From positions 16,758,603 through 16,822,602 of the forward strand of contig OX457027.1 in the NCBI GenBank assembly GCA_949752745.1: 64,000 nt of DNA, given 5' to 3'. A program made the position numbers and the translations under genes. Within the stretch, counting starts at the first letter, position 1, and each line of letters begins with the position of its first letter. This document shows, piece by piece, positions 35,396-47,984 of this stretch. The notes below the pieces were generated by a model. It saw nothing but the letters and a program-made list of their open reading frames with translations. It searched no databases and was not told the DNA's origin. The DNA comes from Protula sp. h YS-2021. Taxonomy: Eukaryota; Annelida; Polychaeta; Sabellida; Serpulidae.

Positions 35396-37010
35396 TAGTC
35401 CCCCGCCGCCGCATGGCACGGCTTGAGGGACTATAGTTTTCGGGTCTGTCTGTTTGTCTGCCGACACTTTTTTGTTAACACACTCAAGCCTACATTTCTT
35501 GATCGATTGGCGAAATATTTTGTATGTAGGTAGTATGGATCCTAACCAGAATTGCTATTGTAAATGAGCTAGGTCGGAACAAGGACATCTGCCCAGCTTG
35601 ACTTTAAAAAAGATATTTTATCTGTATCAATACTTCTAATCAATGAGCAAGGTCGGCTCAAGGGCATTGATCAAGTCAGTTTCAGTCTGTTCGGTAAATT
35701 TTCCTGAATATGATGCGAATTACTTAAGGGATGTAGTCCAACCTAACAAAATCAAATACTGGGATTGTACGCCGGCGGGGAGGGTGGGGGGGGGGGAGGC
35801 ACAGTTGGTTTCACTGACTAAGTTGTTCTTTCTGGCTTAAATTATTTTATGCATTTACATTTTTGCAAATTCGCTATAAAATTTGTGAAACATGGAATTT
35901 CGGCATGATTTCTGGGTCGTTGGATTCAACACTTTCTCCCAATAACGGGAAGTCGGACTAACTTCATGCCTGAGAGATGTTGTGACTGAAATTGCATTAT
36001 CGGTAAAGAACAGTGTTTGAATTTGAATTTCAAAGTCTAGTAGTGACTTTCAATGACATCCCAATGTCATCAAAGTCAAGCAGTCCATGAGGTCATTAAT
36101 GTAAATACTTGTACAAAACTTTTACCACTGTTCAAGTGAAATTCTGAAGTCCATTGATGGGCTTGAGTGACCTCTCAACGGTACCAAAATCTGGTCGGCG
36201 TAAGAGGTCAATCATCCGCGCAGGAGCCTTTCTAGCCAAAGTCGTTCACGGGCTTTGGCTGTATCGTGTTAACAAGGCATCGTGACATTGAGTTATGACT
36301 GGAAATTCAAGTTTGTAGTTGTGAAAATGTCAACAAATGACTCTTATACACGACACTGTTAAGTGTAAAAAGTTCAACACCAACCTGAAGACGTCATGAG
36401 AGGTCACCAAGATCTCCTCAGCGCAAGCCGGCATCTATAAATGCACCCACATTTAGTGTCATCAGAATCAAGTCACATGTGTCGGCTGAATTTGGTTCAC
36501 AAGATGCACAAAACTTAAACATACGAACGCTTGAAAAACCCCTAAATCCGGTGGCGACCCTTAGAGGTCATGAGATGTAACCAAAATCTAATCAGCGTGA
36601 GAGGTCCCAAAATTTGTTTTGGTGGGATCGTTCACAAGAGGATATGGCTCACGCATATGACAGTGGTGAAAGTAATAACTCAACAGAACAGCGGTCACCT
36701 TGAATGTCAACTCAAGATCTTCAAAATCTTATCACCGTAAGAGCTTATCCATGTGAAACTCACAAGTTTCCCTCAAATCCGTTGGCAGACTTTGGCGGAA
36801 TCTTGTTAGAAAAACTCTAGCCCTCAAAAGTCAAAGTAAAAATGCGAAAGTCCAGCAATAACCTGTAATGGTCTCTCAAGACATTAGGTTGGGCAAGAGG
36901 TCATCCGTATCAACACCTAAATCGAGTTTCGTCAAAATCCGTTGAGAGACTTGGGTGGAATTCGCGGACAGGCGGTCATATAAAAATAACTATCCTCTCC
37001 TGCTAAGGTG
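35396..37010 (+). mobile_element. Hairpin-led element with diverged long core units
   Basis: The 5' stem TAGTCCC (35396-35402) / GGGACTA (35427-35433) is followed by GGTCTGTCTGTTTGTCTGCC, a tetranucleotide run. The body (35490-36990) repeats loose phrases such as 'gaggtcat', 'caaaatctaatcagcgtgagagg' and 'gttgagagacttgggtggaat'. No coding content. Confidence 0.5.
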
Positions 37011-37374
37011 GGGGCGTAACAAATGTAATAAATAGTACTGCAAATGTAGAAAATAGTGAACGTTAAATTTTCCAGGAAATTCTTTATAAATAAATTAATT
37101 CTAGCCGAAAATATTCGGTTCTTTATGCTGTAGTAATGTAATAAAATTAATATCTCTAAATTTTGAGATGGCCCATGGGGCCATTTGGACTGAAGGTGAG
37201 ATGAGTAAATTTGAGAGGGCCTTGGACCATCGGACCACCGTTAATTTCGCACATTGAATACAGATGAAAGCCGTTATTTGCATGCTGATTAATCCTGTGA
37301 TTCGGTAACACACATTCTACACCTATTTTAAAAACCAGCTCCCTTTCTAAAGTCGTTAGTGACGTGTTTTTTTT
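37011..37374. other. No gene recognised
   Basis: Spacer between two hairpin-led elements; nothing recognised. Confidence 0.5.
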
Positions 37375-37375
37375 T

Positions 37376-37942
37376 ATCCCCCGTGAAACGGAGGGATATA
37401 GTTTTGAACTTTTCGGTCTCTCCGTCTGTCTGTGAGTCTGCCACGCTTAAGTCTCACGCCACATAAACAGATGGATTCGTTTCAAATTTTTTACACTGCT
37501 TCTCTGGACCCTACCGCAGTGTAGTGACCAAGAATTTTCCGGATCGGAAAAGATTGACAAAATGGCGGACTTTTGAAAATCGGCACTGGACGTAGCGTAT
37601 ATACGGCAGTGTCACGCGCGTACAGGCCGCATTGATAGATGGATTCGTTTCAAATTTTGTACACTGCTTCTCTGGACCGATTCGCAGTGCAGTGACCAAG
37701 AATTTTCGGGATCCGAAAAAAATGACAAAATGGCGGACTTTTGAAAATCGGCACTGGACGTAGCGTATATACGGCAGTCTCACGCGCCTACAGGTCGCAT
37801 TGATAGATGGATTCGTTTCAAATTTTGTACACGGCTTCTCTGGACCCTTCTGCAGTGCAGTAACCAAGAATTTTCAGGATGGGACTTAAATTGACAAAAT
37901 CCGCGTTCAGAGAGGATCGTGTCTCTCTGAGGTTTTAGTTTT
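37376..37942 (+). mobile_element. Compact, complete-looking pearl/HINE-like element
   Basis: 5' hairpin ATCCCCCGT...ACGGAGGGAT (37376-37396), then CTCCGTCTGTCTGTGAGTCTG. Two full and one partial core units have an exact 168-bp step (GATGGATTCG at 37470, 37638, 37806). A 3' hairpin TCAGAGAG (37907-37914) / CTCTCTGA (37923-37930) is followed by GGTTTTAGTTTT. All structural parts are present in under 600 bp. The minus strand of the core is open (37511-37867) only because the units lack stops in one frame. Confidence 0.7.
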
Positions 37943-38580
37943 CCATACTGCTACAGGTATTTAAACCGTCCATTTCGTTGCACTGACAAGTTGCCTAATC
38001 CCATTTTGCAGTTTCTTCAAACGAAGACATAAACACCACCTTTACAGGTCTTTTAAGTACACATCTTGCCTTCACTCCTTACGTCATTATGACTGTTTCA
38101 CAGCTGTAATAATCGCCCCCCCCCCCACTTAATGTCTAGGTACATAGTCCTATTTGTTCTGCCAATAAACGTTCCATTGAGATTTCCTTAAGTCATTAAG
38201 TGGATATGGTTGGCTTGTCTATTGAGCAAATGAGTTCATTTGATTCCAATTGTAAAATCGGGATTAAATATGTAGAACGCTTGCCTTGTTGTTAGTAAAT
38301 CCGTTCTGTTGGATCACACATTTTTACTTTTTACACCAGCCGACAGCAGCTGATCCAGTGCGGGCGCTTTGAGTGTCGGCTGTATGGTGCACATGTGTTT
38401 TCGTGGGTCTTCTCGAGATATTGACAAATAATGCCAGGTTTTTCCTGATGGGTTCACGCTGTTGTCGGAAGTACATACGTTAGAACCCCTTCCCCCTCCC
38501 CCAACCATACAGTTCTAAGAATAGACCCACTGCTGTCGTAGAAGGCGACTAATCGGCATTGCTATCATCCATTACTGTCA
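37943..38580. other. No gene recognised
   Basis: Nothing recognised beyond a 12-bp C run near 38117. Confidence 0.5.
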
Positions 38581-38770
38581 CCCCAGGAGTGTGACCAACA
38601 CGACCACACTCATACCCGCTATCACCCCAGGTGTGTGACCAACACGACCACATTCATACCCACTATCACCCCAGGAGTGTGACCAACATGACCACATTCA
38701 TACCCCGCAATCACCCCAGGAGTGTGACCAACACGACCACATTCATGCCGCCTGTCAGGAGTGTGACCAG
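38581..38770. repeat. 44-bp minisatellite (short array)
   Basis: Four units beginning CCCCAGGAGTGTGACCAACA at 38581 and 38625 (44 bp) and onward, the last truncated. Unrelated in sequence to the 44-bp array at 39239. Confidence 0.95.
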
Positions 38771-39238
38771 CGTGGTCCAGAGCACGATTGCGCTTTCTCT
38801 GTTGTTGGTGTTGTGATTGATTATTCTATAAAAAAATCCCCCCTGACCTTTTGCTGAGCGCACATACGATGATAACAGATTCTCATCAGCGTTACCATGA
38901 ATATACTCCCGGAGTTGGGTTCCTGCCAGTCCATAATAAGAATTTATAGCTGGGTCAATTATCGGGATACCATTCTAACAATTTAAAGACAACGAGAAAG
39001 TTGAACTCATGATTTTATACTTAATTTGATCTCAGATGTGTACTCCAGTTGATCTTAGAAATGGATTTGCCAAAGCCAATAAAGAGCAAATATGAAGCAG
39101 GTTGCCTGAGCCAAAATCAAGAAGGTTTAACCGAAAGGAATTCCCTCCGTTGGAAAAGGGCCACCGTCTTCCTCCAAAAAAAAAAAAATAAAAAATAAGT
39201 AAAACAAAAAAAATGAAGCCCCTTATACTTTGTACATT
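38771..39238. other. No gene recognised
   Basis: An A-rich run lies at about 39176-39196. Nothing else recognised. Confidence 0.5.
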
Positions 39239-40990
39239 CAGTGATGACGTACACCGCGGACTGTGATCAGCCTCACACATTTAGTGATGAGTGCACACGG
39301 CGGACTGTGATCAACCTCACACATTTAGTGCTGTGTGCACACGGCGGACTGTGATCAGCCTCACACATTTAGTGATGTGCACACGCCTCGGACTGTGATC
39401 AGCCTCACACATTTAGTGATGAGTGCACACGGCGGGCTGTGATCAGCCTCACACATTTAGTGATGTGCACACGCCTCGGACTGTGATCAGCCTCACACAT
39501 TTAGTGATGAGTGCACACGGCGGGCTGTGATCAGCCTCACACATTTAGTGATGTGCACACGCCTCGGACTGTGATCAGCCTCACACATTTAGTGATGAGT
39601 GCACACGGCGTACAGTGATCAGCCTCACACATTTAGTGATGAGTGCACACTTCGGACTGTGATCAGCCTCACACCTTTAGTGATGAGTGCACACAGCGGA
39701 CTGTGATCAGCCTCACACATTTAATGATGAGTGCACACGGCGGACTTTGATCAGCCTCACACATTTAGTGATGAGTGCACACGGCGGACTGTGATCAGCC
39801 TCACACCTTTAGTGATGAGTGCACACAGCGGACTGTGATCAGCCTCACACATTTAGTGATGAGTGCACACTGCGGACTGTGATCAGCCTCACACATTTAG
39901 TGATGTGCACACGCCTCGGACTGTGATCAGCCTCACACATTTAGTGATGAGTGCACACGGCGGACTGTGATCAGCCTCACACATTTAGTGATGTGCACAC
40001 GCCTCGGACTGTGATCAGCCTCACACATTTAGTGATGAATGCACACGGCGGACTGTGATCAGCCTCACACATTTAGTGATGAGTGCACACGGCGGACTGT
40101 GATCAGCCTCACACATTTAGTGATGAGTGCACACGGCGGACTGTGATCAGCCTCACACATTTAGTGATGAGTGCACACGGCGGACTGTGATCAGCCTCAC
40201 ACATTTAGTGATGAGTGCACACGGCGGACTGTGATCAGTCTCACACATTTAGTGATGAGTGCACACGGCGGACTGTGATCAGCCTCACACATTTAGTGAT
40301 GAGTGCACACGGCGGACTGTGATCAGTCTCACACATTTAGTGATGAGTGCACACGGCGGACTGTGATCAGCCTCACACATTTAGTGATGAGTGCACACGG
40401 CGGACTGTGATCAACCTCATACATTTAGTGATGAGCGCACACGGCGGACTGTGATCAGCCTCACACATTTAGTGATGAGTGCACACGGCGGACTGTGATC
40501 AGCTTCACACATTTAGTGATGAGTGCACACGGCGGACTGTGATCAGCCTCACACATTTAGTGATGTGCACACGCCTCGGACTGTGATCAGCCTCACACAT
40601 TTAGTGATGAGTGCACACGGCGGACTGTGATCAGCCTCACACATTTAGTGATGAGCGCACACGTCGGACTGTGATCAGCCTCACACATTTAGTGATGAGT
40701 GCACACGTCGGACTGTGATCAGCCTCACACATTTAGTGATGAGTGCACACGGCGGACTGTGATCAGCCTCACACATTTAGTGATGAGTGCACACGGCGGA
40801 CTGTGATCAGCCTCACACATTTAGTGATGAGTGCACACGGCGGACTGTGATCACTCTCACACATTTAGTGATGAGTGCACACGGCGGACTGTGATCAGCC
40901 TCACACATTTAGTGATGAGTGCACACGGCGGACTGTGATCAGCCTCACACATTTAGTGATGAGTGCACACGGCGGACAGTGATCACACCT
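39239..40990. repeat. 44-bp minisatellite (long array)
   Basis: About 40 units of CACATTTAGTGATGAGTGCA followed by CACGGCGGACTGTGATCAGC and CTCA; for example GAGTGCACAC at 40081 and 40125. Two subtypes exist: GATGAGTGCACACGGCGG and GATGTGCACACGCCTCGG, equal in length. They alternate near 39390-39600. Both carry the palindromes GTGCAC and TGATCA. Confidence 0.98.
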
Positions 40991-42179
40991 AGCCTCACGC
41001 GCCTTTCATGTAGGCCTGATAAGAACCAGACTCTAGTTAGCGGACACCTTTGTATTGAGCCTGAGGCGGAGGATGTTCATTCTACGGAGACTACAGCACC
41101 GTTAATGCGTGAAATAATGGCCATGTTTTTTTGGCTTCGCTATGGTGCTATCTGGATTAATAACCTAACCTTAACAATGGGAACGCCAGATTAGCTATTG
41201 AAGCATGTTTGTAACCATGAAGGTAATCTGCTAGAAAATAAGACGGATACCATCTTATTGTTTATTTTACCAAGAAATTCAATTTGCTATGCTCTTCTTG
41301 TGTATGAAAATAACAGCTGCTTGGATGTACTATCCTCCATTAAACTGGGTATCAGTGAGTGGCCTCTGTTTCTTCACTTTACTTCGTACAAAACACACAC
41401 AAATACACGCAAATACAGGATCTTCAAGTGTCTGACATCAAATAATATTTGCTTGAAGTATCAGTGGATAAAACTTATCAAGATATAAAGGCATTTGGTT
41501 AAATAAGACATAGGGGACATCTGTATTCATGTTGTTTTGACAAAACTTAATGCGGTCACCGCCTGATTTACTTAACAACGATATTCTGAGCGAGAACAAG
41601 GTTTGAAACCTTTCTAAGCGCCATTTCGCTGACCCAAGGTTTGGACAAGCATTGAATGAAACCGATTAGCTTTCACTGGGGGGAGTTCTTTTTTTATGGC
41701 ATCCTAACTCTTGAACCTGATCGGAGCTCTTACGATAATGTCATCGTAGATCAACGCCAAACAATTTCTTTCTTTTTTTTTAATCCTAGGGCAGGGCTCG
41801 AAGCAAGTCATCGTTTTCGCCACTTCTGCGGCTGTAAATCGACGCTTGTTTCACGCACTGGTTGATGCTACTAACTTACTACCTGTGTGCAAAAAAAACA
41901 AAAACAAAAAAAAAAACACGAGAATTACGTCTTTAGTATAAAAAAAGGCCCAAATGATTGATTTTTGTAGTAATCCTTTTTAATGCTATTGGAATAACAG
42001 TTCCATCACTGCTGTGAGTGGAGCCGTGTGAGAATTTGAGTAAACAATACACCTGACTCGGTTTGGTTCCACAGGGTGGCCATTTATTTTACATTCCCCC
42101 AGTTGTTGACCGATTATGGATCTATATCTGTGACCAAATGAAGGCAGAAGTGGCAAATTGGATATATGAAGGATTAATC
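40991..42179. other. No gene recognised
   Basis: Short open frames only (for example 41198-41488), without recognisable domains. Confidence 0.5.
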
Positions 42180-42212
42180 CGCACGTTTCAATAAAGTTTC
42201 GTAAACTTTTAT

Positions 42213-42285
<73 letters not shown>

Positions 42286-42315
42286 GAAGTGTACGAAGCT
42301 TTAACGAAACATGCG
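42180..42315. repeat. Snap-back palindrome around (TA)n
   Basis: Arms 42180-42208 and 42287-42315 are inverted repeats over 29 bp with about five mismatches (left arm starts CGCACGTTTCAATAAAG). Between them is a TA run at 42216-42284. The whole 136-bp unit could fold into one long hairpin. Confidence 0.85.
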
Positions 42316-43485
42316 TATCGGTGTATGTAAACTAGAGCAGTTAGTTTTTATTTGGATCCTGTCGAGAATGATTGACTGCGTTGTTGGTGGATATTTCGAT
42401 TGAGGGTGATGAGACACTAGTTGGAATTAGTGATTTGGAAATAAACAATTCAAACGAACCTATTTCTCCATTTCCTTTTTTTCCCCTTTCTTCAGCGTTT
42501 CTTTTTATCTATTATTAATATGTTTTCTGTCTAAATTATTACAGAAAAACGGCAAAACGAAGAATTCACTGCATTTATAGCGATAGTTTTTTGTTTCGAT
42601 GCTCCAATTCAGCATATATAAATAACCTTTGATATGAGTCAATATTGAATACCATAAATTATTTTATTTATAAGGGAGAACAGCTGGCTTGGGAAATAAA
42701 TTGCGAACTTGCGCTTAAAAAGTGCCCACAAAATTTCACTCTATTCGAAATTGTGCCGTAAAATTAACATATCCGATTATATTTTTAATGTCATATAATG
42801 TAATTTCTTTTATAAGAAATATCGTAAAAAGTGTATGAATAGTGAAATCGTCAACAAGTGGTTTGGATATCTCACTCTGTGCTCAACAAAGTTAGGAATA
42901 GCCCGAAAAGGCTCGTGTTATATAGGCATAAGATGAGATTCGTGAAAAAATCTGAAAGTCAATTTTCCAACGCAAAAAGGAGCAGTTTTAGAGGTAGTAT
43001 AGTGAGTGATGATATAAATTTAAGTAACGTTTTCAAGAGAAAAAGGCATGCAGTGAAAATGCAAGCTTAATAAAATAAATGCACAGTACTGTTTGTTGTG
43101 GATTCATTTTATTTTAACACGCCGGTGATATAGAAACTGGGTGAAAGGCAGAAATTCGAGCACACATGTTTTGGATTAAAATGTTTAAGATGAACGTTCC
43201 TGCTGTGTAGAAACAGAACCATGTTTTGTGCTGGACAAAAGAAAACCAAGGAAAAGAAACCTGTTTATTATTACCAAGGTAGGTATATTTTTAAGTACGT
43301 ATACCTTGATTGGAGATTTGCTAGCAGATCCTCTGCCGGTGTTTTGTCGCCACGATTCCACGCAGGGATCCTGAACAAATTGTTTATAGGTGATGGTCAC
43401 CCAAAGATCACACTTGGGATTGGTTTGGAGTGTGTATTAGAATCCAACATGGCTGTCAGGAGACCACCTTGTTTTCCCCAGCGTC
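42316..43485. other. No gene recognised
   Basis: AT-rich, with short open frames and no recognised domain. Confidence 0.5.
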
Positions 43486-43488
43486 GTA

Positions 43489-43775
43489 TCTCATTTACCT
43501 GTACAGTCAGCTGTGTGTCTCATTTACCTGTACAATTAGCTGTGTATCTCATTTACCTGTATAGTCGGCTACTTTGATTATTTACCTGTACAGTCAGCTA
43601 CATAGCTCATTTACCTGTACAATTAGCTGTGTATCTCATTTACCTGTATAGTCGGCTACTTTGATTATTTACCTGTACAGTCAGCTACGTAGCTCATTTA
43701 CCTGTACAATTAGCTGTGTATCTCAATTACCTGTACAGTCAGCTACTTAGCTGATTTACCTGTACATTCGAAACC
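43489..43775. repeat. 29-bp repeat with 87-bp higher order
   Basis: Units of CTCATTTACCTGTACAATTA plus GCTGTGTAT. Three subtypes follow in fixed order, and TGTACAATTAGC recurs at 43529, 43616 and 43703, exactly 87 bp (3 x 29) apart. Confidence 0.93.
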
Positions 43776-44645
43776 GATTAACTGCAAAGTCCATTTTCTA
43801 ATTTGCGTGTTTATATGCTTTATGCAATTATCCGGTATTGTACGATATCTTAAAAATAATATGGAATTGACCGACTTATCTCCAGAAATAAACACTCGGG
43901 ATACCGGTCAAAAATCGCTATATCCCGGTTGGATGCAAGTAAATTCCGGGATCCCGATCCCTGTTTTATCCCGACATTTTTCCGATAGGATGAAATCCCA
44001 TTTGCCGGCGAATCTCGAGAGGAGCAAGCTATGGGTATTTTTGTCGAAATTTCAGCATTTTTTTACCGAGGTTCCCGGTAGGTTCCTCCCCTGTCGGGAT
44101 CTCGGTAAGTTCGTCCGCTGTCGGGATCCTGGCGATTTAAACCATGCTGCTGTAAAATGCTGCCAGATTCTCGTCATGATTTGCAATCCAGGCATTTAAG
44201 AATGATCGTTTTTGGGGTGCATATTAACAATTTATGCCCACGCTCTTAAAAGTACACACTCCTTATTGGTACATAGAATGCTGAAAACCTACACGCTTTT
44301 CCGAATAAAGTGCATATTTTGTCGATTCTATTGCTGCCTTTCCATTGCAATACATTGCTTTGAAAAGAAAATTAAGCAAAAGATGGAAATGTACCAGACA
44401 GAATTTGTACACAATAGGAAATCAGACACGATGCATGTACCTCAAAAAGGTATGTTATGTGCAACACGCTTTATGACGTGATATACATATATGCACTTCA
44501 CGCTGAAAGATACGCACTATGTACGCACTCTGTGATTGCTAAAAAGGACGCTGGTTTACCCAATTGGATTTTTTTTTTGACAGGGATCATGTCAATTGAC
44601 TGTTGTACGATTAACCGATTTCTGCTGTGCTGAAATGGCAAAGGA
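43776..44645. other. No gene recognised
   Basis: A 'gcaattatccggta' phrase near 43824 resembles part of the pogo-like MITE at 57611, suggesting a decayed relative. CCCGG/TCGGGAT-rich short repeats lie at 43900-44130. Confidence 0.45.
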
Positions 44646-44649
44646 TGAA

Positions 44650-45050
44650 CTTTGACGCACATCGATGACGTGTCAGTGTGCCGCACACATCGATGACGTG
44701 TCAATGTGACGCACATCGATGACGTGTCAATGTGACGCACACATCGATGACGTGTCAATGTGACGTACATCAATGTCGTGCCAATGTGACGCACGTCGAT
44801 GACGTCAATGTGACGCACATCGATGACGTGTCAGTGTGACGCACGTCGATGACGTCAATGTGACGCACACATCGATGACATGTCAATGTGACGTACATCG
44901 ATGACGTGTCAATGTGACGCACACATCGATGACGTGTCAGTGTGACGCACATCGATGACGTGTCAATGTGACGCACATCGGTGGTGTGCCAATGTGACGC
45001 ACATCGATGACGTCAATGTGACGCACATCGATGACGCGTCAATCTGAGTT
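44650..45050. repeat. ~26-bp minisatellite with TGACGT boxes
   Basis: About 16 units of GTGACGCACATCGATGACGT plus GTCAAT, with length variants of 24 and 28 bp. Each unit carries one or two TGACG half-sites and ATCGAT. Confidence 0.95.
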
Positions 45051-45794
45051 GACTTTACCTCGATCTTATATCGAATGTCGAATATCGATGGAATGTTGTA
45101 GCAGTCCGATTCAGGTTGTCATGTTTCTCAGAATTTTGTAAGCAGGCGACTGTTCTGCTGTTGACTGGGTGTCAACAAAGTCGAGAAAGTAGACGAAGAT
45201 GACGTCACTTATGACGTTAGTGCGTAGAGTGGCTATGTTGTCGTCAGTACTGCTTGAGAACACTATCAACATCCGACGGCGACACATCAGTATGTGGGAT
45301 GCTTGACGTCATTGATGACGTACAAAGAAGCCAAATAGTTCAAATTTAATGTTTACAATGTATCATAAATGGTAAATAAAAAAATTCACATTTTATGGGA
45401 TAACTGCAACATGAGGTTCTGAGATAATGGTATTCTTTGGGACGGAAGTCAGTGGCTATGATATGACGTCATCATGACTAGTGGGGTGTATTTGTTGTTT
45501 GTGTGACTCTTGGACACGATAACAAAAGGACAGTCGGTTATCTTTTTTTCGGACATCTGGCTTCATCAGTGACCTCAAATCATATTTTATATTCACAGCA
45601 AATCCTTAGCGCTGTTAAGTTGAACCGGTCTTATTAGCACCTCGGGATCGCGGTACAGCTTCAGTCTGTTGTTAGCACGTCTTGACCACGGTGCTAGGCG
45701 TCGTCAGTCTGTTGTGACTTTGATGCAAAACTTTGATGGATTGGTGATTGGCTGAATTCGAAAGGCGTAGACATAAAAGAAAGAAAACGCGACG
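45051..45794. other. No gene recognised; scattered TGACGTCA
   Basis: Contains GATGACGTCACTTATGACG near 45198, TTGACGTCATTGATGACG near 45305, and TATGACGTCATCATGAC near 45460. No coding feature. Confidence 0.55.
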
Positions 45795-45800
45795 GTGTCA

Positions 45801-46620
45801 TCGTGTATGGCAGCGATGTCGGGTGTCATCATGTATGGCAGCAGTGTCGGGTGTCATCGTGTATGGCAGCGGTGTCGGGTGTCTTCGTGTATGGCAGCAG
45901 TGTCGGGTGTCATCGTGTATGGCAGCGGTGTCGGGTGTCATCATGTATGGCAGCAGTGTCGGGTGTCTTCGTGTATGGCAGCAGTGTCGGGTGTCATCGT
46001 GTATGGCAGCGGTGTCGGGTGTCTTCGTGTATGGCAGCGGTGTCGGGTGTCATCGTGTATGGCAGCGGTGTCGGGTGTCATCGTGCATGGCAGCGGTGTC
46101 GGGTGTCATCGTGTATGGCAGCAGTGTCGGGTGTCATCATGTATGGCAGCAGTGTCGGGTGTCATCGTGTATGACAGCGGTGTCGGGTGTCATCGTGTAT
46201 TGCAGCAGTGTCGGGTGTCATCGTGTATGGCAGCGGTGTCGGGTGTCTTCGTGTATGGCAGCAGTGTCGGGTGTCATCGTGTATGGCAGCGGTGTCGGGT
46301 GTCTTCGTGTATGGCAGCGGTGTCGGGTGTCATCGTGTATGGCAGCGGTGTCGGGTGTCATCGTGTATGGCAGCGGTGTCGGGTGTCATCGTGTATGGCA
46401 GCAGTGTCGGGTGTCATCATGTATGGCAGCAGTGTCGGGTGTCATCGTGTATGACAGCGGTGTCGGGTGTCATCGTGTATGGCAGCAGTGTCGGGTGTCA
46501 TCGTGTATGGCAGCGGTGTCGGGTGTCTTCGTGTATGGCAGCGGTGTCGGGTGTCTTCGTGTATGGCAGCGGTGTCGGGTGTCTTCGTGTTTGGCAGCGG
46601 TGTCGGATATTTTCATGTAT
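45801..46620. repeat. 28-bp minisatellite, open in all + frames
   Basis: About 29 units of TCGTGTATGGCAGCGGTGTC plus GGGTGTCA (starts 45801, 45829 and so on). Because 28 is not a multiple of three, every + frame reads the same 28-residue peptide repeat (pieces CRVSSCMAAVSGVIVYGS). This explains the 305-, 219-, 168- and 123-residue overlapping frames. I do not treat any of them as a gene. Confidence 0.97.
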
Positions 46621-47984
46621 AGCAGCGTTTTTTGCTATGAATGTTTTCTCAATTATTCAAAATAGTTTGATTAAAAAAATAGAAAAGGTTTAATTGATAC
46701 TGGGTCAAAAAATGTGCAAGTGTAAAAATAATTTCTGCTGGTTTTATACGTATATATTTTTTGAGTAAAATGAAAATATCGCCTGCCGGTGAGGTACATT
46801 TTCTAAAACATCTGGATAAAAGAAATTAGGAAGAACCTCACCATTTCTCTTCCTTGGCTCTTTCATTCAACTGTTATGCTTTGCCAGTTCAATTCCCCGC
46901 GGTCTTTTGTTCGTCGCTATACCTCAAGGTATTTATATAAAATGAAATGGTAATGCACAACGACGCCTTGTTATGGTAAGTATGGACTTAGACCTTACAA
47001 GCTGCCGCACTGCCTGACACTGTCGTATATTCTATTAATAGATTACTTGAGACAATATCTTACCCATCACTGAGCCATAGTAATATTTCACTTTGCATAA
47101 AAGCTTTACCCTGCTTTAAAAAAAAAGCAACCAAAGGTTAGCGTAAGTGAACAAATGTTTAGAGCTGGCGAAAGCCTGTGCGGAATTTTTTGCCTTTGTG
47201 TGTTATTGGAAAAACATTATTGTGATTGTTTCGCTTTGCTCATGTGTTGTTTGCGTACTCAGTGTAGTGTTGGCGTAGGAAGAGACATATATTTTGCTCC
47301 CTTGCTTGTTTGTGCCAATCAGCCAATATTAGGGGGGAAAACTGATCAATATGCCTCAGTATTGAACTCATTCGAGTGATCACACAGTATGTACACTCAA
47401 CTAGGATTAGCTACTCATCAAACAGATTCATTAAAAATGTCCGTGACTGTTTCATCGCTGATAAATTAACGTACTGGTTATTTTGGCAAAGCCACACAAT
47501 GTATAACTGTGGAGCAAAAAGTGGATTATCTCTTTGTTGAGTTGGATTAATCTATCAATCAATTAATCAATTAATCAATTAATTTAGTCTAAGAATGAGG
47601 ATATAACTTTGTCCAAGAGGTCCGGAGTAGATATGTGCTTGACTTCAGTGGAAGGAGATAAATAATTTAATAATATGGATACAACTTACGTTAGGCACTG
47701 GGCATTAGAAGAAAAACAGTAAAATTTCCGTGCGCAGAAGTATTGCCACGTGTTATATGTGTCTTGTATTAATTGCCGATGCGCATATGTAATGTTACTC
47801 AAATTTATTTTAGAAGTGTTAAAGAAATGAAAAAAGATATGTTTTTTTAGAGAAATTAGATTTTGAATTAAAATTAAGCAAAATTGTAAAAGAAAACCTA
47901 ATCCTCTTTTTTTGGGGGGGCCTTAAAAATAAGAGGTCTAATGGGGTACAACCCGTAATTCCCCCTCCCCCTCCCGGATCCGCC
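46621..47984. other. No gene recognised
   Basis: AT-rich, with a short AATC/AATT run near 47558-47585. No domain recognised. Confidence 0.5.

Noticed and set aside
39239..40990. CRISPR-like array
   Set aside because: Units are contiguous without unique spacers, and the sequence context is eukaryotic.
43807..44199. 130-residue + frame as a gene
   Set aside because: Composed of short CCCGG/TCGGGAT repeats without domain features.
45748..46693. 305-residue and shorter frames as a repeat protein gene
   Set aside because: Openness follows from a stop-free 28-bp unit. No splice signal, promoter or homology supports a gene.
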